Assembly: GCF_002902385.1 (NCBI RefSeq)
Contig: NZ_PPQH01000026.1
Span: 1 to 34,963 of the forward strand
Source of the DNA: Staphylococcus intermedius NCTC 11048
Lineage (GTDB): Bacteria; Bacillota; Bacilli; Staphylococcales; Staphylococcaceae
Reading direction: 5' to 3'
Length of the DNA: 34,963 bases
Positions 9,173 through 17,205 of the stretch are shown piece by piece (position 1 is the stretch's first letter; the number at the start of each line of letters is the position of its first letter). The notes under the pieces are model-generated. The model ran no database searches and was not told the DNA's origin. It was given only the letters and a program-made list of their open reading frames with translations. Made by a program: the position numbers and the translations under genes.

Positions 9173-10155
9173 TGAGACACCTCGTACGTTGACATTTGCT
9201 TATGTGTATCCGCGTTGTCAGGTTTCAAATAGCGCTGTTTCGGATCTAAAATGAGGACAATCGCATCACTCACCCAATTAGACAATACAACGATCATACC
9301 TAACATGAGCACAATCCCTTGAATGACCGGATAATCTCTCGCACGGATGCTATCGACTAAAAACTGACCGATTCCTGGAATACCGAATACATTTTCTATA
9401 ACGACTGTACCACCGATTAAACTACCAATTGAAAGTCCTAAAATGGTCACGACGGGGACGAGTGCCGGCTTTAAAATGTCAGTGACAAAGATATAGCGTT
9501 CTGATAAACCTCTTAACCGCGATGCTGCAACTTCACGACTGCGATATAAATCCATCACATTGGCACGCATTAAACGAACGTAATACGCACTCATTCCAAT
9601 ACTCATCGCGATGACAGGTAACACCAATTGTGCAGGTGAACCGTAACCTGAGACGGGCAAAATTTTAAAACGTAACGCAAAAATGTGCAGTAAAATTATC
9701 CCTAAAAAGAATGACGGAATACTCACTGTCACAGATGTTACGGTGCGTATTGTCCGATCAAGTTTACCGTTCGGATGACGTGCTGCGACAACCCCTAAAG
9801 GGAGCGCAGTCGCCATAACCACAATAATAGTTAAAAACGCAATCGTGATCGTTGGTGGTGCGTAAAAAATGATTTCTTGAAGGACAGGGCGTCCAGTCTG
9901 ATAACTTGTCCCAAAGTCTAACTGTACAATTTGACCTATCCAACGAAAGTATTGGATAAACCATCCATCATTCAAACTATATTGCGCACGTGTTGCTTCG
10001 ATTGCCGATTGTGAAACATTGGATTCCCCAACATGTAAAATTTGATTAACTGGGTCACCCGGTGTACTTTTCATTAAAATGAATGTGATGGTCGACAGCG
10101 CCCACAGGACGATGATCATTTTGACGATTGAACGCACAAAACGCTTAATTTGCAT
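9169..10155 (-). CDS. nikB: Nickel ABC importer permease NikB
   Basis: Inner-membrane permease of the OppB/DppB/NikB family with an N-terminal helix (residues about 10-30), a TPGDP motif near 35 and five further helices. The C-terminal half carries the EAA-type coupling loop and the VIENVFGIPGIGQ motif typical of B-type permeases. Starting at 10155 gives 328 residues, the length I recall for S. aureus NikB, and leaves an 11-base overlap with nikA; AAGG lies 12 bases upstream. The alternative ATG at 10176 would add seven residues but has no ribosome site. Partner of NikC in the transmembrane channel. Confidence 0.82.
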   Translation of the reverse strand: MQIKRFVRSIVKMIIVLWALSTITFILMKSTPGDPVNQILHVGESNVSQSAIEATRAQYSLNDGWFIQYFRWIGQIVQLDFGTSYQTGRPVLQEIIFYAPPTITIAFLTIIVVMATALPLGVVAARHPNGKLDRTIRTVTSVTVSIPSFFLGIILLHIFALRFKILPVSGYGSPAQLVLPVIAMSIGMSAYYVRLMRANVMDLYRSREVAASRLRGLSERYIFVTDILKPALVPVVTILGLSIGSLIGGTVVIENVFGIPGIGQFLVDSIRARDYPVIQGIVLMLGMIVVLSNWVSDAIVLILDPKQRYLKPDNADTHKQMSTYEVSQ

Positions 10156-11641
10156 CTTGAATGTCAACCTTGTCATCGACTAAATAAATGCCTTCTGGTG
10201 TGGCTTTAAAGTTTGTCACATCTTTATTCAATCCATCTACTGTATCGTTATACGTGATGTAGCTTGCTGGAATATCTTGTGCTGCTTGATTGATAATTTG
10301 ATTTGAAAGTGCTTCACGTTGCGCTTTGTCTACAGTATGATTTAATGTATCAATCATTTGGGTCACTGCTTTATTATGATATGCCCCTTTATTGATTGAC
10401 CCCTCTTCATGGAGCGCTTGATTGAAGAAGTAACCTGTATCTCCACGTGGAATTGTACCAAAACTATACATTGTGGCATCCCATTGTGAACGATCTGCTA
10501 AGTAACCTTCAATATCATCAACACTGCGGATTTCAATATCAATATGTGCTTTTTTGGCATCAGATTGAATCACTTGTGCCATTTTAGGAAGTTCTGGACG
10601 GCCTTCATAGGTCACTAATTGAATTTTCAATGGATGTGCAGCACTATAACCCGCATCTTCCATTAATTTTTTCGCACCTGCAATATCTTGAGTTTTCACT
10701 TTATGATCAGCAATAAAGTCTAAATGATCATTAAATGGGCCTGTCGCTGGTTTCGCATAACCGTTGGACACATCTTTCGCTAATCCTTTACGATCAATCA
10801 CTTTATCCAATGCTTCACGTACATCATGGGTCATCTTATTGCTATCTTGGTTGTAAATCATCATTTGTGTACGGTAACCGGAAACGCGTGACACTTTTGT
10901 ATCATCATTTTCCTCGAGCTGTTTCACACGGTTAACAGGCACGTCCGTAATTAAATCCACTTCACCAGATTGTAAATGACTGACACGTGCATTACCGTCT
11001 TCTTGATAAGTCACAGTGACACCCTCAAGCTTTGGTTTGCCATGCCAGTAATCATCATTGCGTTTGAGTGTTATCTTTTGTGAACGTTGATAATCTTTAA
11101 TTTGATATGGACCGGTACCGACTGGCTTAGCGTTGATGTCTGTTTTAGCATCCGCATCGAAAATCGCAACAAACGGATTGGCTAATTCAGAAGCGAGCTC
11201 TGGATAGGCTTCTTTTGTTGTAATCGTCACTTTTTGACCGTCTGCTTGAATGTCTTTAATCGGCAGCGTTGACTTTACAAAATCGCTCTCTTTTAATGCT
11301 TGTTCTATACTTTCTTTTACTTTTTGTCCTGTTAATTTTTCACCATTTTGGAACGTCACATGATCTTTAACTGTTAATTCCAATTTTTCAGGAGAGACCT
11401 GTTTAAAATCTTTAGCCAGCCAAGGTTTTACTTCTCCCTCTTTGGATACTTTGAATAAAGACTCTAACGCGCCCGCTCTAACTGGGACATCTGTTTCATA
11501 CGGAGCAATCGATGTCGTCTTCAAAGGCATCTCAATATCCAACACTTTCTCATCGGCAGTGCGGCTTCCCGATTCCGTACCACAACTTGCCAACAATAAT
11601 GTTGTCGTTGTTAAAACAGCGAATGCATATTTCAATCTCAT
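10145..11641 (-). CDS. nikA: Nickel-binding lipoprotein NikA (SBP family 5)
   Basis: Extracellular substrate-binding lipoprotein of 498 residues; S. aureus NikA is about 491. The signal peptide ends in a lipobox (LLASC, lipidated Cys20). The SBP_bac_5 fold shows in SLFKVSKEGEVKPWLAKDF, PVGTGPYQ and DDYWHGKPKLEGV. Nickel, probably as a histidine or other chelate, is inferred from the NikBCDE-like partners; peptide or metallophore uptake is the alternative. It is shorter than the staphylopine protein CntA (about 532), and no cntKLM genes are nearby. Start follows AAGAAGGCG. A TATAAT on the minus strand at 11694-11699 gives a plausible -10 box about 50 bases upstream. First gene of a five-gene operon. 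Nickel would serve urease, which is not in this window. Confidence 0.78.
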   Translation of the reverse strand: MRLKYAFAVLTTTTLLLASCGTESGSRTADEKVLDIEMPLKTTSIAPYETDVPVRAGALESLFKVSKEGEVKPWLAKDFKQVSPEKLELTVKDHVTFQNGEKLTGQKVKESIEQALKESDFVKSTLPIKDIQADGQKVTITTKEAYPELASELANPFVAIFDADAKTDINAKPVGTGPYQIKDYQRSQKITLKRNDDYWHGKPKLEGVTVTYQEDGNARVSHLQSGEVDLITDVPVNRVKQLEENDDTKVSRVSGYRTQMMIYNQDSNKMTHDVREALDKVIDRKGLAKDVSNGYAKPATGPFNDHLDFIADHKVKTQDIAGAKKLMEDAGYSAAHPLKIQLVTYEGRPELPKMAQVIQSDAKKAHIDIEIRSVDDIEGYLADRSQWDATMYSFGTIPRGDTGYFFNQALHEEGSINKGAYHNKAVTQMIDTLNHTVDKAQREALSNQIINQAAQDIPASYITYNDTVDGLNKDVTNFKATPEGIYLVDDKVDIQDAN

Positions 11642-11743
11642 ACAATAAGCGCCTTCTTTCTATATCATTAGCCTAACTCACTATCACGACTATATTATAT
11701 CAGAAAAATATTCACTGTAGAAAACTAATTATTTTGGTTGTCC

Positions 11744-12472
11744 TTAATTTTGTTTTTCTAATTGTTCTAAAAATAACTTTGCTTGTTGGTTAATCGTTTT
11801 GAAATCAATGCCTTGTTGTTGAGCAGCAAACACACAGCCACAGTAGCATTGGCGGAAAATATCATAATCTTGGCACATCGTAATCGAACGTTCATAACCT
11901 TTATTTTTCTTAAAGTCACTCGGTAAATATTTCACATCATATAATTGTTGCACGTCCAAACCAATTTCATTGATTAATTGCGCATTTTTCTTCGGTGATA
12001 ACGTAATCGCACTACCAAAATAATCATAACCCAGTTCTACAGCCGCTTCTGCTACCATTTCTAAGCGCATACCAAAACACGCTGAACATCTGGCACCGCC
12101 TTCAGGTTCCTCGGTCAAACCACGCGATTTCGCCATTTTCATAAATTCGTGAGGCTCGTATGGTGCTTCGATATAGCGGACATGATTACCTGTTCTTTCA
12201 TTAAAGTCATGCACAAATTGTTCTTGAACACGTGCACGTCGCAAATATTCATTTTTAGGGTGAATATTCGGATTCGCAAAATATATCGCCACATCCGCGT
12301 ATTCTGTCAAAAATTCTAACGTATACGTGCTACACGGCGCACAACAACTGTGTAATAAAATGGAAGGACGCTCATTTTCGCGTTCCCAATTCACAATCAT
12401 CTTACGTAAAACTTTGTCGTAATTGATCTTTTGATTTTTCATTTTTTCTAAAATTTGTTCCGCTTGAATCAT
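11744..12472 (-). CDS. queH: Epoxyqueuosine reductase QueH
   Basis: Reduces epoxyqueuosine to queuosine in tRNA, the last step of queuosine synthesis; the iron-sulfur alternative to cobalamin-dependent QueG. The product is 242 residues (DUF208 family). Cysteine pairs typical of QueH are C43-C44 (HSCCAPC) and C129/C132 (GARCSAC), expected to hold a 4Fe-4S cluster, with further cysteines C200, C209, C211 and C213 (QCYCGC). The FANPNIHP and TLSPKKN motifs also fit. Start at 12472 follows GGGGAG; the longer frame up to 12607 has no ribosome site and runs through the preceding terminator. It probably has its own promoter in the gap upstream. Confidence 0.9.
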   Translation of the reverse strand: MIQAEQILEKMKNQKINYDKVLRKMIVNWERENERPSILLHSCCAPCSTYTLEFLTEYADVAIYFANPNIHPKNEYLRRARVQEQFVHDFNERTGNHVRYIEAPYEPHEFMKMAKSRGLTEEPEGGARCSACFGMRLEMVAEAAVELGYDYFGSAITLSPKKNAQLINEIGLDVQQLYDVKYLPSDFKKNKGYERSITMCQDYDIFRQCYCGCVFAAQQQGIDFKTINQQAKLFLEQLEKQN

Positions 12473-12557
12473 AGGACTCCCCCACTTCGAAATCTTATTA
12501 CTTTTCAATAAAACAAATATATCACAAAATTTCTTGCTATGTATGACGATTTTCACC

Positions 12558-12597
12558 CAAAAAAAGCAGCCTCCAACATGACATCGGACGACTGCTC
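12558..12597 (-). terminator. Terminator downstream of the methyltransferase gene
   Basis: Read on the minus strand, AGCAGTCGTCC pairs with GGAGGCTGCT (one bulge) around an 11-base loop, followed by seven T. It ends the transcript coming from 12683-13312 before queH begins. Confidence 0.75.
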
Positions 12598-12682
12598 TAT
12601 TAAACATATCATATGGACAACCCTATACACGTTATACGATTCCATCCAACGATTCATATCATTGCATCACATGTCGAACATC

Positions 12683-13312
12683 CTAAAACGTGACGCGAAC
12701 ACGCCATGCAAATGTATTCAATCGTTCAAATTCTGCTTTACCACCTACTGACTCAACAATATCATTGAGTTCATCTTTAAATGGATAATATTCCGTCTCT
12801 AAATCTTCTACTAAATTCATATAACCTTTATCACTGTATAACTTTATCATACGTGCTTTATCCGCCTCAGACTCAAACATAGTATCAACGAGAATGATGT
12901 GACCGGCTTCAGTTAAAAATGATTTCAGATAAGTCAGCGCCTCTCGTTTACTGTCATGATTTAAGTGATGAAAAGCAAATGTAGACACGATTGTATCAAA
13001 GTGCGTGTGAACAGGAACATCCAAAAAGTGACCTTCCAACACGTGTAAACCCTCTTTTTGATGCGCAATGGCCCGCATATCTTCAGAAGGGTCAATGGCT
13101 GTGACCTCCAAGTTTTGGTGGATCAGACGCTGTGTTAAATTACCTGTGCCAGCACCGATTTCAAGCACACGCCCCGATGACAATGCAACCACACCCTCTA
13201 ACATCGTTGCGTAACCGTCAAACACATCTTCATACTCATTGTTATTGCCTGTGTTAAAAACTGTTTCATCATAACGCTCTGCCCATTTTTCAAACACGTC
13301 CATAAACTCCAT
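12683..13312 (-). CDS. Class I SAM-dependent methyltransferase (YrrT-like)
   Basis: Soluble methyltransferase of 209 residues with the Rossmann SAM-binding motif VLEIGAGTGN (about residues 49-58), an acidic motif II (VTAIDPSEDM) and the motif IV region IVSTFAFHHL. The N-terminal MDVFEKWAERYDETV resembles the YrrT family of Bacillales. The methyl acceptor cannot be read from the sequence. It starts at 13312, seven bases after AAGGGG; M4 at 13303 is a weaker alternative. It stands alone, with its own terminator downstream. Confidence 0.8.
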   Translation of the reverse strand: MEFMDVFEKWAERYDETVFNTGNNNEYEDVFDGYATMLEGVVALSSGRVLEIGAGTGNLTQRLIHQNLEVTAIDPSEDMRAIAHQKEGLHVLEGHFLDVPVHTHFDTIVSTFAFHHLNHDSKREALTYLKSFLTEAGHIILVDTMFESEADKARMIKLYSDKGYMNLVEDLETEYYPFKDELNDIVESVGGKAEFERLNTFAWRVRVTF

Positions 13313-13414
13313 GATTATCCCCTTTTCATTTCCTAGTATTTCGATATGTATTATATACTAAACGACAAATATTGCCAACCGCAAAAACTTCAAACATCAT
13401 TCATTGCAAATCCT

Positions 13415-13464
13415 AAAAATAAAAAGCACAGTACAAATGGCCCTTACAACCTTTGTACTGCACT
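13415..13464 (-). terminator. Terminator downstream of the 26-residue peptide gene
   Basis: On the minus strand, a stem of GCAGTACAAA and TTTGTACTGTGC around a roughly 14-base loop precedes TTTTTATTTTT. It lies about 30 bases after the peptide stop codon and gives that short gene a discrete 3' end. Confidence 0.8.
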
Positions 13465-13494
13465 TCACTATCCATTACATTCACTATTCCAAAA

Positions 13495-13575
13495 TTATGA
13501 CTGCTTTTTATTAAAATACATCAATGTTATTACAATAGAATATACAAAAAGGAATATCATGATAAACGTTGTCAT
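13495..13575 (-). CDS. 26-residue hydrophobic membrane peptide
   Basis: Very short gene with a strong ribosome site (GGAAAGGGTGATGAG just before ATG at 13575) and a terminator just downstream. The product has one hydrophobic segment of about 18 residues (FIMIFLFVYSIVITLMYF) and ends in NKKQS, so it should insert with a short basic C-terminus. I do not recognise the family. Size and charge layout resemble type I toxin peptides and other small staphylococcal membrane peptides, but it lacks the IIAP..VG pattern of Fst/PepA1 toxins. The gene lies against a fragment of the intergenic repeat, and no clear promoter is visible upstream. The coding call rests on the ribosome site, terminator and composition only. 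Confidence 0.55.
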   Translation of the reverse strand: MTTFIMIFLFVYSIVITLMYFNKKQS

Positions 13576-13606
13576 CTCATCACCCTTTCCTATTTATCAA
13601 TATAGT

Positions 13607-13650
13607 GAGTTGAACCGGTTCAGCGCCTCGGAAAGCGCAGCGCGGTCAAG
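13607..13650. repeat. Detached right arm of the palindromic intergenic repeat
   Basis: The segment with CAGCGCCTCGGAAAGCGCAG followed by CGCGGTCAAG is almost the same as the right arm of the full copy at 13856-13997, but no matching left arm lies before it. It looks like a remnant of a broken copy. Confidence 0.6.
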
Positions 13651-13716
13651 TACACGCGCCATCTCTCCAATAAGAATCATGTTTGGATATGTCGCTTCTA
13701 TATTCAAATCCCCTAA

Positions 13717-13755
13717 GATTGCCAAAACTTTTCGACACTCCCGAGGGATGGGCCC
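13717..13755. repeat. Detached left arm of the palindromic intergenic repeat
   Basis: It begins GATTGC and contains TTCGACACTCCCGAGGGATG, matching the left arm of the copy at 32185-32324 (TTCGACACTCCCGAGGGATG). No right arm follows. With the fragment at 13607-13650 the arms are in swapped order, so this is not one intact element. Confidence 0.6.
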
Positions 13756-13855
13756 TTGGAAAAGAGAGTGAAAATTTTGTTTCCGCTCATCTTCTACTTC
13801 CATTCAAAAAAGAATAATTGTTTTGAATTGTTACCGAAGTATTAATGTCTTTTTC

Positions 13856-13997
13856 ACGATTGACAAAACCGCGCAAGACTCCTGAGGCATCAGCTGACCT
13901 CGAAAATCCACTAACGCTTCCTTAGTAACAGTTCAGTCGAGCGTTAGTTAGTTGAGAGGTCAGCGCCTCGGAAAGCGCAGCGCGGTTGAGCAATCGT
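13856..13997. repeat. Palindromic intergenic repeat, full copy 1
   Basis: A 142-bp imperfect inverted repeat bounded by ACGATTG and CAATCGT. The arms pair through ACCGCGC/GCGCGGT, CTGACCTC/GAGGTCAG and CTAACGCT/AGCGTTAG, around a loop near 13920-13940. It lies 47 bases past the 3' end of yhgE. The flanks show weaker continued complementarity. It encodes no protein, and no transposase is nearby. Confidence 0.75.
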
Positions 13998-14043
13998 AGA
14001 TATCAACATCAAATTTAAAGTAACATTTCCACTTTCAAAAACA

Positions 14044-16878
14044 TTATTCCAACACGTCGCTCTTCTCGGCCTTTTCCGCCAATCCTTGCGCTAATGGGTC
14101 TAAATAAGGTTTCCCAATCAAGCCCACTAAGAAGAAGCCAACACCGAATAAAGTCAACATCGTCAACTTGTACGTTAAAATCTGTGGTACTGGCCCACCC
14201 ACTGCTTCTCTTAGTGCATCAATACTGTATGAGAATGGCAAGAATGGGTGAATGTTTTGGAAAAATTGTGGTGTGACTTCAATTGGGAATGTCCCGCCAC
14301 CACCAGCAATTTGTAATACAAGCAAGACGATAGCCAGTGCTTTACCTGGATTACCTAACACCGAAACTAATGTATACACAATCGTCGTGAAAATTAGCGC
14401 AGAATACATACTAATCGCAATAAATAACGGGACGGATTCAATAGATGCTTTCAAAATCACGATATCCCCGATAGAGACGATTGTTGCTTGAATAATGTTC
14501 ATTAACAAGAAGAGCCCCATTTTACCGAGATATGTTTCGCGAATCGTCAAATATGGTTTCAACTCTGGATGTTTATTGTGCACTGATAGTAAGCTCACCA
14601 ATAACAATGCACCAACCCAAATAGATAATGCTGTGTAGAATGGCGTACTCGCTGAGCCATAATCTTTTACTGGAAAGACATCTTCCTTTTGTAAATCAAC
14701 TGGATTGGCAATGACACCGGCTTGTTTTTTAAGGTCATTACGCAATAAGTCGATTAAATCCTCTATCGTGTTCTCTTTATCAAGTTGTTTAAAAATACTG
14801 TCTGCCTTTTGTAAATCTTCTTCAACTTTTGGTAAATCATTTCGAGCAAATTCCGCTAAACGATGTAAAGTTTCCTTTGCTTTCGGTTGGTTGCTATCTA
14901 ACAAATTGCGTAAACGATCATATTGTGCGAATGCTTCTGGTAATTTTTCATTAACAGTCGCAGTCGCATCAGAAACGCGTCCTTCTACTCGTGGTAAATC
15001 ATTTTCGACAAAGTTGGATGCTTCAGCGACCTTTTGACGAAATTGTGGGAAATACGCTTGTGCTGCCTGCATTGCGTTAATATATGTGGCTTCCACACGT
15101 GGCAATGTATCACTTAATTGATGTAAGCGTTGTTGCCCTTCAGTTAAAAATTGCTGTCCTTGTCGTATCGCGCTATTCAACTGATTCAGACGTTGTTGTA
15201 CATTGTCTAACGTTGTTGCACCTTGATTTAATGCAGCATCCAATCTGTTAGAAACATCTTGTAACGTCTGTGCAAAATCTCCACGAAGGTATTGACCAAC
15301 AGCCGTCAATTGGTCTTTGGCTTTCGATATACTATTTAATACATCCACCGCTTCCGCTTGACCAGAGTTACCAGCTGAGACGGCGTCCTTTAATGCGTTC
15401 AAACGTTTTGTTCGCTGTTCTAAATCTTCTTGCACAGTTTTAAGTCGTGATTGGGCATCCGATAAATCGACACCTTCAGATTTTTCAATGTTTGTTAAAT
15501 AATCTCTATAATCACGAATCGTTTTCGTCGCATGATTCATACGCGCGATGAGATGATTTAATGGTGTTTCAAATTGTTTCGGATCTTTAGCACTCAAAAT
15601 ACCGTAACTTAAGTTTTCTGCAGTATCCAAATCTGCAGATGTCGCATTCAATTGTTGTACTACCGCTTGATTCACTTGTTGCAATGTATCGCTATAAGCA
15701 GTCGTCATCGTTTGTGCATCTTCGGGTGAAATGATATGACCTGCTGGAACATGAGTCCCGTCGTCTTGCGTTGTCGTGCTCATTTGCGCAGTACGATATG
15801 TCATACCTTGTGTGCTTTGTGGCGCTGTTGCAGTTGCATTTTGTGCATTTTCTCCAACCGCTTGATTCGCTGCACTTGCACGATCTACGCCATTTTGAAG
15901 TACACGCACACGTTGTTCTACAGCAGGCAGTAATTGTTGAATTTCGTTCAATTTAACAAGTGCTTCATCTGTACCTGCAACGGCACGATCTACGCCATCG
16001 TTAATCTCTGGAAAATGGTTCGGCACACCACTTGCTACTTGTAGGACACGCTCAATGTCTGGCATTGCTTGATTCAATGACACAACCAGTTTGGCACGCT
16101 CATTAATAGCAGGTATACTTGCATTTAACTGATTTAAACGTTCTGTCGCAGTGACTGCCTCATCTTTATATTGATCTAATGCTCTAAATTTATCTGCATA
16201 TTGATCCAGTTGGTCTTGATTTTCATCCAAATAGATCAATGTTTTACGGAACTTTTCAATTTTTGGTAATGCATTATTCGCCGCATAAATCCCATCTCTG
16301 ACTTTGTGATAGTTTGGCAATTGATCTTCTAGCTTAATGCCGATTCGATTGGCTTCATTTAATAAAGCTTTCGTCACTGTCTCGTTAAATTTTTTGTTGG
16401 CATTTTTCACTATTTCACTAGAGCCTGCATCCGTCATTTTAGGCGCAATCGCATTCAGTTTTTGATTCACTTTATATTCGACTTCAGCTTGTTGAGGATC
16501 TTTACGCACAATACCGGTAATTTGATGTGTAAACTTTTCCGGGATGTAAATCGCTGCGTAATATTTCCCCATTTTCAACTCTTTATCCGCCTTTTCACGA
16601 CTGACCATTTGCCAATCAAAATGATCATCTTTACGCAAAGTTTCTTCTATTTGGTTTCCGACGTTAATTTTTTTATTGCGCACCGTATCGCCTTTATCTT
16701 CGTTGACGACCGCAATTTTGATGCCATCTGTGTTTGAGTAGGGGTCCCAAGTCGCTTCGAGGTTGAACCACGCATAAAAAGATGGTAGTATCGCTAAACC
16801 TAAAATCAGCACCATTGCGCCAGGGGTTTTAGCAATTTTTTTAATATCCGTCAGAAAAAGTCTGATGGCATTCTTCAT
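14044..16878 (-). CDS. YhgE/Pip-family membrane protein
   Basis: A 944-residue membrane protein of the YhgE/Pip ('phage infection protein') family. One N-terminal helix (about 20-40, ending in LPSFYAWFNLEATWDPY, a family signature) is followed by an extracellular region of nearly 700 residues rich in Gln/Asn/Ala heptads, likely long coiled coil. About six helices fill the last 210 residues (ABC2-membrane-like). Family members include phage receptors and the related EsaA of type VII secretion, but no type VII genes are here, so the role is unknown. Start chosen at the ATG at 16878, twelve bases after the beginning of GAGGTG; a GTG at 16887 would overlap that site. Monocistronic by position, with the divergent peptidoglycan hydrolase gene upstream. 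Confidence 0.85.
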   Translation of the reverse strand: MKNAIRLFLTDIKKIAKTPGAMVLILGLAILPSFYAWFNLEATWDPYSNTDGIKIAVVNEDKGDTVRNKKINVGNQIEETLRKDDHFDWQMVSREKADKELKMGKYYAAIYIPEKFTHQITGIVRKDPQQAEVEYKVNQKLNAIAPKMTDAGSSEIVKNANKKFNETVTKALLNEANRIGIKLEDQLPNYHKVRDGIYAANNALPKIEKFRKTLIYLDENQDQLDQYADKFRALDQYKDEAVTATERLNQLNASIPAINERAKLVVSLNQAMPDIERVLQVASGVPNHFPEINDGVDRAVAGTDEALVKLNEIQQLLPAVEQRVRVLQNGVDRASAANQAVGENAQNATATAPQSTQGMTYRTAQMSTTTQDDGTHVPAGHIISPEDAQTMTTAYSDTLQQVNQAVVQQLNATSADLDTAENLSYGILSAKDPKQFETPLNHLIARMNHATKTIRDYRDYLTNIEKSEGVDLSDAQSRLKTVQEDLEQRTKRLNALKDAVSAGNSGQAEAVDVLNSISKAKDQLTAVGQYLRGDFAQTLQDVSNRLDAALNQGATTLDNVQQRLNQLNSAIRQGQQFLTEGQQRLHQLSDTLPRVEATYINAMQAAQAYFPQFRQKVAEASNFVENDLPRVEGRVSDATATVNEKLPEAFAQYDRLRNLLDSNQPKAKETLHRLAEFARNDLPKVEEDLQKADSIFKQLDKENTIEDLIDLLRNDLKKQAGVIANPVDLQKEDVFPVKDYGSASTPFYTALSIWVGALLLVSLLSVHNKHPELKPYLTIRETYLGKMGLFLLMNIIQATIVSIGDIVILKASIESVPLFIAISMYSALIFTTIVYTLVSVLGNPGKALAIVLLVLQIAGGGGTFPIEVTPQFFQNIHPFLPFSYSIDALREAVGGPVPQILTYKLTMLTLFGVGFFLVGLIGKPYLDPLAQGLAEKAEKSDVLE

Positions 16879-17205
16879 TTTTTTCACCTCAATATTTTGT
16901 AAAACACTTTATCATTTACTTCACTTCATGTAATATAAAATATGTATAACAATTGCAAAATTTCGTTATTTTTAAATTTAAGTTAACACACATCAACAAA
17001 ATGCGAGACATCTTTAAGTATAACAAGTTCCCTTGCATTTTGTATACCTTTGTATGAATGGAATGCCTTTGATCGTCATTAATCCCGCACACTGACCTCA
17101 TTTGACGTCACCGCCCCTTGTGACGTAAGTCGTGCCATGATGATTGTGCATTTAAACCCTATTTTATACAGCAATCATTGCGTTTTTTTAGAAAGGAGTC
17201 TTAAA
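16879..17205. promoter_or_regulatory. Divergent intergenic region with a short palindrome
   Basis: 327 bp between divergent yhgE and the hydrolase gene; AT-rich on the left half. ACGTCAC (17105-17111) and GTGACGT (17120-17126) form a perfect 7-bp inverted repeat with an 8-base spacer, about 80 bases before the hydrolase start. It could be an operator or a small hairpin. I searched for a WalR-type tandem TGTWA motif and found no convincing one. No ORF with a ribosome site is present. Confidence 0.35.

Larger units (their letters stand above)
13313..14043. other. 731-bp intergenic region with peptide gene and repeat fragments
   Basis: Between the methyltransferase gene and yhgE. From left to right it holds about 100 bp with no recognised feature, a minus-strand terminator, a 26-codon peptide gene, two separated arms of the palindromic intergenic repeat, about 100 bp unassigned, and one full repeat copy next to the 3' end of yhgE. 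Longer open frames across it (for example minus 13597-13803) run through repeat sequence, lack ribosome sites and are not counted as genes. Confidence 0.7.

Noticed and set aside
10145..11641. Staphylopine (CntA) or oligopeptide importer instead of nickel
   Set aside because: The binding protein is shorter than CntA, there are no cntKLM genes, and the permease and ATPase lengths and motifs fit NikB-NikE better. Peptide uptake is not fully excluded.
13346..13803. Open frames of 141 residues (plus) and 68 residues (minus) in the intergenic region
   Set aside because: They run through repeat arms and, for the plus frame, across the terminator and the small peptide gene. Neither has a ribosome site or recognisable protein features.
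13607..13997. CRISPR array or STAR element
   Set aside because: The repeats are few, long and palindromic with no regular spacers, no cas genes are present, and the sequence does not carry the short GC-rich STAR repeat unit that I know.
14044..16878. Prophage gene or part of a type VII secretion system
   Set aside because: The 'phage infection protein' name refers to a phage receptor family. No phage, EsxA/B, EssC or other type VII genes are nearby.
17037..17060. WalR-type regulatory motif upstream of the peptidoglycan hydrolase
   Set aside because: The two TGTAT-like half-sites are four bases apart and do not fit TGTWAH-N5-TGTWAH.
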